A stretch of DNA of 45,008 nucleotides from an uncultured Bacteroidales bacterium (lineage in GTDB: Bacteria; Bacteroidota; Bacteroidia; Bacteroidales; Paludibacteraceae): the NCBI GenBank assembly GCA_934667275.1, contig CAKULK010000017.1, positions 1 to 45,008 of the forward strand. The letters run 5' to 3'. How positions within the stretch are numbered: position 1 is the stretch's first letter; each line of letters begins with the position of its first letter. A model generated the notes under the pieces. It was given only the letters and a program-made list of their open reading frames with translations, ran no database searches and was not told the DNA's origin. Below are positions 40,422 to 45,008 of this stretch, piece by piece. Position numbers and translations under genes: made by a program.

Positions 40422-42314
40422 ATGGCAGAAGAAAAATTGAATTTGTTGGCAGATTTCCCCGCCATCTCTACCAAAGAGTGGAAGGACAAAATCATCGCTG
40501 ACTTGAAGGGTGCCGATTTCGACAAGAAACTCGTTTGGCGCACCCCGGAAGGCTTCAATGTGCAGCCTTTCTATCGTCAAGAGGACCTCAAAGGACTCAA
40601 GACCACCGTTTCCGCACCCGGGCAGTTCCCCTATGTGCGCGGAACGAAAACCAACAACGAGTGGGCTATCCGCCAGAACATTTGCGCTTGCAAGAACGCG
40701 CGCAAAGCCAATGCCAAGGCACTTGAGGTGCTCAACAAAGGCATCACTTCACTTGGTTTCTGCTTGGACGCAGAGAAACTTAACTACCACTTTATCAAGG
40801 TGTTGCTTGACGGTATCAAGGCTGACGCCATTGCTATCAACTTCAGCATCTGCCCCTGCGCGGCTCCTGAGTTGGCAGGTATCCTCGTCCGCTACTACGG
40901 ACGCTCGGGCTACGACTTCAAGAAGGTGGTAGGTTCCATCAATGTGGACCCGATGAAGCAGATGCTCATCAAGGGCAAACCCCTCACCCGCGAGCAGGTT
41001 ACGGAGAAAATTGTGGCTACCGTCAAGGCAGCCAAGTCGCTGCCTAACTACCGCGTAGTAGGTGTTAACTCTGTGATTCTCAATAACTCGGGTGCTTATT
41101 GTGCACAAGAGTTGGCGTATGCTCTGGCTTGGGGTGCCGACTATATGACCATGCTCACCGAGGCAGGTGTTCCCAACTACCAGGCTGCACGCGCTATCCG
41201 TTTCAATATGGGTATTGGCGGCAACTATTTTATGGAGATTGCCAAGTTCCGTGCTGCTCGTATGCTGTGGGCTAAGATTGTAGAGGCTTACAAGGCTCCT
41301 ACTTTCACCACCGCCCTCAAAGAGGCTGCCAAGATGAATGTCAGTGCAGAGACCAGCCGTTTCAATATGACGGTCTTCGATGCTTATGTCAACCTCCTTC
41401 GCTCGCAGACCGAGACTATGTCCGCTGCCCTTGCAGGTGTTGACGAGATTGTTGTTACTCCGTTCGATGTCACCTACGAGCAACCTACTGACTTTGCAGA
41501 GCGTATCGCCCGCAACCAGCAGTTGCTGCTCAAGGAGGAATCACACTTCGACAAAGTGGTTGACCCCGCCGCAGGGTCCTATTATCTCGAGAACCTCACC
41601 CACGCCATTGCTGCTGAGGCTTGGAAGCAGTTCCTCGCTATTCAGGAGCAGGGCGGTATGTACGAGATGATTGTCGCCGGCAAAGTGCAGGCTGCAATGC
41701 AGGAGAATCTCACCAAGCGTCTCGGCGATGTGGCTAAGCGCAAAGAAATCCTGTTGGGTTCCAACCAGTTCCCGAACTTCAACGAGAAGGCTGCCAAGAA
41801 AATCAAAACCACGGGTTGTGGTTGCGGTTGTGGCACTTGCTCCACCAAGCCCGAAAGCGCATTGGCAACTCTGCCTGTGGCTCGCGCTGCAGAGGAGTTC
41901 GAGGCTCTGCGTCTTGAGACGGAAGCCGCTAAAAAACAGCCGGTTGCTTTCATGCTCACCATCGGCAACCTTGCTATGCGTATCGCGCGTGCACAATTCT
42001 CGTGCAACTTCCTCGCGTGCGCAGGCTACAAGGTAATCGACAACAACGGTTTCGCCACTGTGGCTGACGGTATCAAGGCAGCCCGCAAGGCAAAGGCAGA
42101 CATCATCGTTCTCTGCTCCAGCGATGACGAGTATGCAACCTACGCTCCCGAGGCTTGGAAGAAACTGCAAGGTGCCAAGGAACTCTTTATCGTGGCAGGT
42201 GCACCTGCTTGCATGGAGGACCTCCAGAAACTCGGCATTGAGAACTTCATCAACGTCCGCAGCAACGTCCTCGAAACCCTCAAGAAATTTAATGCACAAC
42301 TCCTTAATAAATAA
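40422..42314 (+). CDS. mutA: methylmalonyl-CoA mutase small subunit
   Basis: A 630-residue non-catalytic partner of MutB. The TIM-barrel-like half (~60-440) contains GIGGNYFMEIAKFRAARMLW and DPAAGSYYLE; the C-terminal half has a degenerate cobalamin-binding fold that lacks the DxHxxG histidine, as normal for this subunit. A cysteine-rich segment, TTGCGCGCGTCS (C466, C468, C470, C473), sits in the linker between the halves. Codons favour GGT, CGT, CTC and GCT much more than neighbours, which suggests high expression. It is 8 bp upstream of mutB. Confidence 0.95.
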   Translation: MAEEKLNLLADFPAISTKEWKDKIIADLKGADFDKKLVWRTPEGFNVQPFYRQEDLKGLKTTVSAPGQFPYVRGTKTNNEWAIRQNICACKNARKANAKALEVLNKGITSLGFCLDAEKLNYHFIKVLLDGIKADAIAINFSICPCAAPELAGILVRYYGRSGYDFKKVVGSINVDPMKQMLIKGKPLTREQVTEKIVATVKAAKSLPNYRVVGVNSVILNNSGAYCAQELAYALAWGADYMTMLTEAGVPNYQAARAIRFNMGIGGNYFMEIAKFRAARMLWAKIVEAYKAPTFTTALKEAAKMNVSAETSRFNMTVFDAYVNLLRSQTETMSAALAGVDEIVVTPFDVTYEQPTDFAERIARNQQLLLKEESHFDKVVDPAAGSYYLENLTHAIAAEAWKQFLAIQEQGGMYEMIVAGKVQAAMQENLTKRLGDVAKRKEILLGSNQFPNFNEKAAKKIKTTGCGCGCGTCSTKPESALATLPVARAAEEFEALRLETEAAKKQPVAFMLTIGNLAMRIARAQFSCNFLACAGYKVIDNNGFATVADGIKAARKAKADIIVLCSSDDEYATYAPEAWKKLQGAKELFIVAGAPACMEDLQKLGIENFINVRSNVLETLKKFNAQLLNK

Positions 42315-42322
42315 GTAGCGAA

Positions 42323-44464
42323 ATGAAACCTAATTTCAAAGATATTGATATCAACAAAGTGGCTACTTCACACGTAGAAGGAGCCGTTGAAGCCGATTGG
42401 AAGACGCCCGAACTCATTGACGTCAAGCCAATCTACACAAAAGAGGACCTTGAAGGCATGGAGCATCTCAACTATGCTTCGGGTATTCCTCCATTCTTGC
42501 GTGGCCCCTATAGTGCCATGTATCCTTTGCGTCCTTGGACTATCCGCCAGTACGCCGGTTTCTCCACCGCGCAGGAATCCAACGCTTTCTATCGCCGCAA
42601 CCTTGCCTCAGGTCAGAAGGGTCTGTCTGTGGCTTTCGACCTTCCTACGCACCGCGGCTACAACGCTGATAACATGCGTGTTGTGGGCGATGTGGGTAAG
42701 GCTGGTGTAAGTATCTGCTCGCTTGAGGATATGAAAGTCCTTTTTGCAGGTATTCCTTTGAACAAGATGTCCGTCTCCATGACCATGAACGGTGCCGTGC
42801 TACCTATCCTCGCGTTCTACATCAATGCAGGTCTTGAGCAGGGTGCCAAACTCGAAGAGATGGCAGGTACTATCCAGAACGATATTCTCAAAGAGTTCAT
42901 GGTGCGTAACACCTATATCTATCCGCCTAAGTTCTCCATGAAGATTATCGCCGACATCTTCGAGTACACTTCGCAGAACATGCCTAAGTTCAACTCTATC
43001 TCCATCTCCGGCTACCATATGCAGGAGGCAGGTGCTACTGCTGATATTGAGTTGGCTTACACGCTTGCCGACGGTATGGAGTATCTCCGTGCAGGTGTCA
43101 ATGCTGGTATGTCAGTCGATACTTTCGCACCGCGTCTGTCTTTCTTCTGGGCTATTGGCATGAATCACTTCATGGAGATTGCCAAGATGCGTGCAGGTCG
43201 TATGTTGTGGGCTAAGATTGTCAAGTCTTTCGGCGCCAAGAACCCGAAATCCATGGCTCTCCGTACCCACTGCCAGACTTCCGGTTGGTCGCTCACGGAG
43301 CAGGATCCTTTCAACAACGTAGGCCGTACTTGTATCGAGGCGATGGGTGCCGCTTTGGGTCACACCCAGTCTCTGCACACCAACGCGCTTGACGAGGCTA
43401 TTGCTCTGCCTACCGACTTCTCCGCACGTATTGCCCGTAACACCCAGATTTACATACAGGAAGAGACCAAGGTCTGCAAGCAAATCGACCCGTGGGCAGG
43501 TTCCTACTATGTAGAGAGCCTCACCAAGGAGATTATGGACAAGGCTTGGGAGCATATACAGGAAATCGAGAAACTCGGTGGTATGGCTGCCGCTATCGAG
43601 ACCGGTGTGCCTAAGATGCGTATCGAAGAGGCTGCTGCCCGTACGCAGGCACGCATCGACTCGGGTACGCAGAAGATTATCGGCGTGAACGAGTATCGTC
43701 TCGACCACGAGGATCCTATTGATATTCTGGAGATTGACAACACCGCAGTACGCGAGGAGCAGGTAGCCCGACTCAAAGAACTGCGTGCTAATCGTGACGA
43801 GAAAGCCGTACAAGAGGCACTCGCAGAAATCACCAAGTCTGTTCAGACATGGGCTGATGGCGGCAAGGGTGAGAACCTTCTCGCACTCGCTGTCAAGGCG
43901 GCAGGTCTCCGTGCTTCGTTGGGCGAAATCTCCGATGCATGCGAGAAAGTCGTTGGACGTTATAAAGCAACTATTAGAACTATTTCAGGCGTGTACGCAG
44001 CAGGAACCAAGAACGACAGTGATTTTGAGCGTGCTCAACAACTCACTGCAGCCTTTGCCAAGAAAGAAGGCCGTCAACCTCGTATTATGATTGCTAAGAT
44101 GGGTCAGGACGGTCACGACCGTGGTGCCAAAGTGGTGGCTACGGGCTATGCTGACTGCGGATTTGACGTGGATATGGGACCGTTGTTCCAAACTCCTTCC
44201 GAGGCTGCCAAGCAGGCGGTTGAGAACGATGTTCACGTTCTCGGCGTTTCCTCTTTGGCTGCAGGTCACAAGACCCTTGTGCCGCAAGTTATCGAGGAGT
44301 TGAAGAAACTTGGTCGCCCTGATATTATGGTTATCGCCGGTGGCGTTATCCCTGCACAGGACTACGACTTCCTCTATAAGGCAGGTGTGGCTGCTATCTT
44401 CGGCCCCGGTTCATCGGTAGCCAAATCCGCTTGCACCATTATGGAACTCCTGATGGCTGAGTAA
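42323..44464 (+). CDS. mutB: methylmalonyl-CoA mutase large (catalytic) subunit
   Basis: A 713-residue adenosylcobalamin enzyme that interconverts succinyl-CoA and methylmalonyl-CoA, the key step to propionate. The substrate barrel includes RTHCQTSGWSLTEQDPFNN and DPWAGSYYVE; the C-terminal cobalamin domain carries D596-G-H598-D-R-G601, with H598 as the cobalt ligand, followed by LGVSSLAAGHKTL and the GGVIPAQDYDFL loop. All expected residues are present. With mutA it forms the enzyme; meaB in this window is its chaperone. A strong terminator follows at 44501. Confidence 0.97.
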   Translation: MKPNFKDIDINKVATSHVEGAVEADWKTPELIDVKPIYTKEDLEGMEHLNYASGIPPFLRGPYSAMYPLRPWTIRQYAGFSTAQESNAFYRRNLASGQKGLSVAFDLPTHRGYNADNMRVVGDVGKAGVSICSLEDMKVLFAGIPLNKMSVSMTMNGAVLPILAFYINAGLEQGAKLEEMAGTIQNDILKEFMVRNTYIYPPKFSMKIIADIFEYTSQNMPKFNSISISGYHMQEAGATADIELAYTLADGMEYLRAGVNAGMSVDTFAPRLSFFWAIGMNHFMEIAKMRAGRMLWAKIVKSFGAKNPKSMALRTHCQTSGWSLTEQDPFNNVGRTCIEAMGAALGHTQSLHTNALDEAIALPTDFSARIARNTQIYIQEETKVCKQIDPWAGSYYVESLTKEIMDKAWEHIQEIEKLGGMAAAIETGVPKMRIEEAAARTQARIDSGTQKIIGVNEYRLDHEDPIDILEIDNTAVREEQVARLKELRANRDEKAVQEALAEITKSVQTWADGGKGENLLALAVKAAGLRASLGEISDACEKVVGRYKATIRTISGVYAAGTKNDSDFERAQQLTAAFAKKEGRQPRIMIAKMGQDGHDRGAKVVATGYADCGFDVDMGPLFQTPSEAAKQAVENDVHVLGVSSLAAGHKTLVPQVIEELKKLGRPDIMVIAGGVIPAQDYDFLYKAGVAAIFGPGSSVAKSACTIMELLMAE

Positions 44465-44500
44465 TCGTAAATCTCCGATGGTGGCATATCTGCCATCCGT

Positions 44501-44549
44501 CAATCAAAAAGAGGCTGTCTAACAAGCGTAGGCAGCCTCTTTTTGATTG
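44501..44549 (+). terminator. strong intrinsic terminator after mutB
   Basis: A 17-bp perfect stem: CAATCAAAAAGAGGCTG (44501-44517) with CAGCCTCTTTTTGATTG (44533-44549), 15-nt loop, then TTTTTTG. The A/T-rich base makes it work in both directions. Confidence 0.92.
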
Positions 44550-44563
44550 TTTTTTGAACTAAC

Positions 44564-44812
44564 TTACTGATTTGCAATGCTTATGCCCGCACTACACCGT
44601 ATGGCATTGTATGGTTTCTCTTCTTGCAAATCAAAAATCAGATAGAGGGTATCACTTTCCACCAACCAATGGTTTGTAGCATTTAGTGCTTGCAGGAGGC
44701 GATTTTCCCAATCATTGCTGCCGCCTGCTTCTGTACCTCCCCATTGGTCTGCAATCGTAATCCGATTGTTACCTTATATTCGCCAAGTGTCTGCCTCGTG
44801 TTTCCCTGCTGC
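44564..44812 (-). pseudogene. fragment of a META/HslJ-like domain gene
   Basis: On the minus strand an open stretch without a start codon (44773-44566) encodes about 69 residues, including NNRITIADQWGG, ENRLLQALNATNHWLVE and SDTLYLIFDL. This matches the C-terminal half of META-domain lipoproteins (E...LL.AL....y.ve.dtLyL). One frame over, directly upstream, TLGEYKV continues the pattern, so a frameshift lies near 44770. Further upstream the frame runs into the 11-bp repeat array, which seems to have replaced the N-terminal part. Family call by pattern only. Confidence 0.45.
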
Positions 44813-44819
44813 CTCCATC

Positions 44820-44874
44820 GGAACTTCATCGGTACTTCATCGGTACTTCATCGGAACTTCATCGGTACTTCGTA
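44820..44874. repeat. tandem repeat, 5 x 11 bp (GGTACTTCATC type)
   Basis: Units GGAACTTCATC, GGTACTTCATC, GGTACTTCATC, GGAACTTCATC and GGTACTTCGTA. It lies at the upstream edge of the META gene fragment. From 44875 to the window end I see no gene; a possible minus-strand -7 box (TACTTTTG, 44962-44955) lacks a partner box. Confidence 0.9.
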
Positions 44875-45008
44875 AGGAGGATACTGCAACCTTGTCGCAT
44901 CTTTGTCGCACTTTCATTATGATACTTGTTTTCGGCAAGTTCAACTTGGAAGTGCAAAAGTAGTGGTTCAAAGGAATATGTTTTATAAGTAGCATGGGTT
45001 CTCTCTTG

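Overview
The window comes from a member of the Bacteroidota, most likely order Bacteroidales. The evidence is promoters of the NTTG-N20-TAnnTTTG type instead of E. coli-like -35/-10 boxes, a secreted protein with a type IX secretion (T9SS) C-terminal domain, a TonB-dependent receptor with a carboxypeptidase-regulatory-like domain followed by a DUF5689 lipoprotein, DUF1573 and GldF proteins, and few Shine-Dalgarno sequences. No genus can be named from this alone. No rRNA, tRNA, CRISPR array, phage or insertion sequence was seen.

Layout. 1-3661 (minus): a tight surface-polysaccharide operon with a FemAB/GNAT-like protein, a glycosyltransferase whose frame is broken at a run of nine C, a DegT-type PLP enzyme and a DUF354-like glycosyltransferase cut by the window edge. 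3729-5804 (minus): a decayed tandem duplication of a two-gene cassette, a small DUF6922-like protein plus a YhcG/DUF1016 PD-(D/E)XK nuclease, each with its own promoter; the nuclease gene holds two identical 28-bp palindromes in frame. 5829-14156 (minus): secreted proteins, namely an M6 metalloprotease, an InlB-repeat protein and a 1817-residue CUB-like/beta-helix protein with a T9SS tail. The last has a long leader with an intact cobalamin riboswitch and an intrinsic terminator. 14820-18077 (plus): a SotB-type efflux pump and a CotH protein. 18092-20810 (minus): a possible small RNA, a phosphodiesterase, an orphan gldF and a NupG-type transporter. 20880-28938 (minus): prfC, then cvpA, a DUF5689 lipoprotein, a TonB-dependent receptor and asnS. 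29087-34653 (minus): rel, DUF1573, meaB and dnaB in one tight operon. 34900-36572 (plus): a cell-wall amidase and an MCE/MlaD protein. 36865-38235: dnaA. 38433-44464 (plus): endonuclease I, nadA, mutA and mutB, closed by a strong terminator. 44564-45008: a META-domain gene fragment and tandem repeats.

How it fits together. A B12 theme runs through the window: mutA/mutB encode the adenosylcobalamin-dependent methylmalonyl-CoA mutase used in succinate/propionate metabolism, meaB encodes its GTPase chaperone about 9 kb away, and the riboswitch senses cobalamin. The most promising undescribed biology is the riboswitch placed before a giant T9SS-secreted protein, the palindrome-bearing duplicated nuclease cassette, and unrelated 11-bp-period tandem repeats in four separate intergenic regions. 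Twelve promoters could be placed by eye, all with exactly 20 bp between their two boxes.
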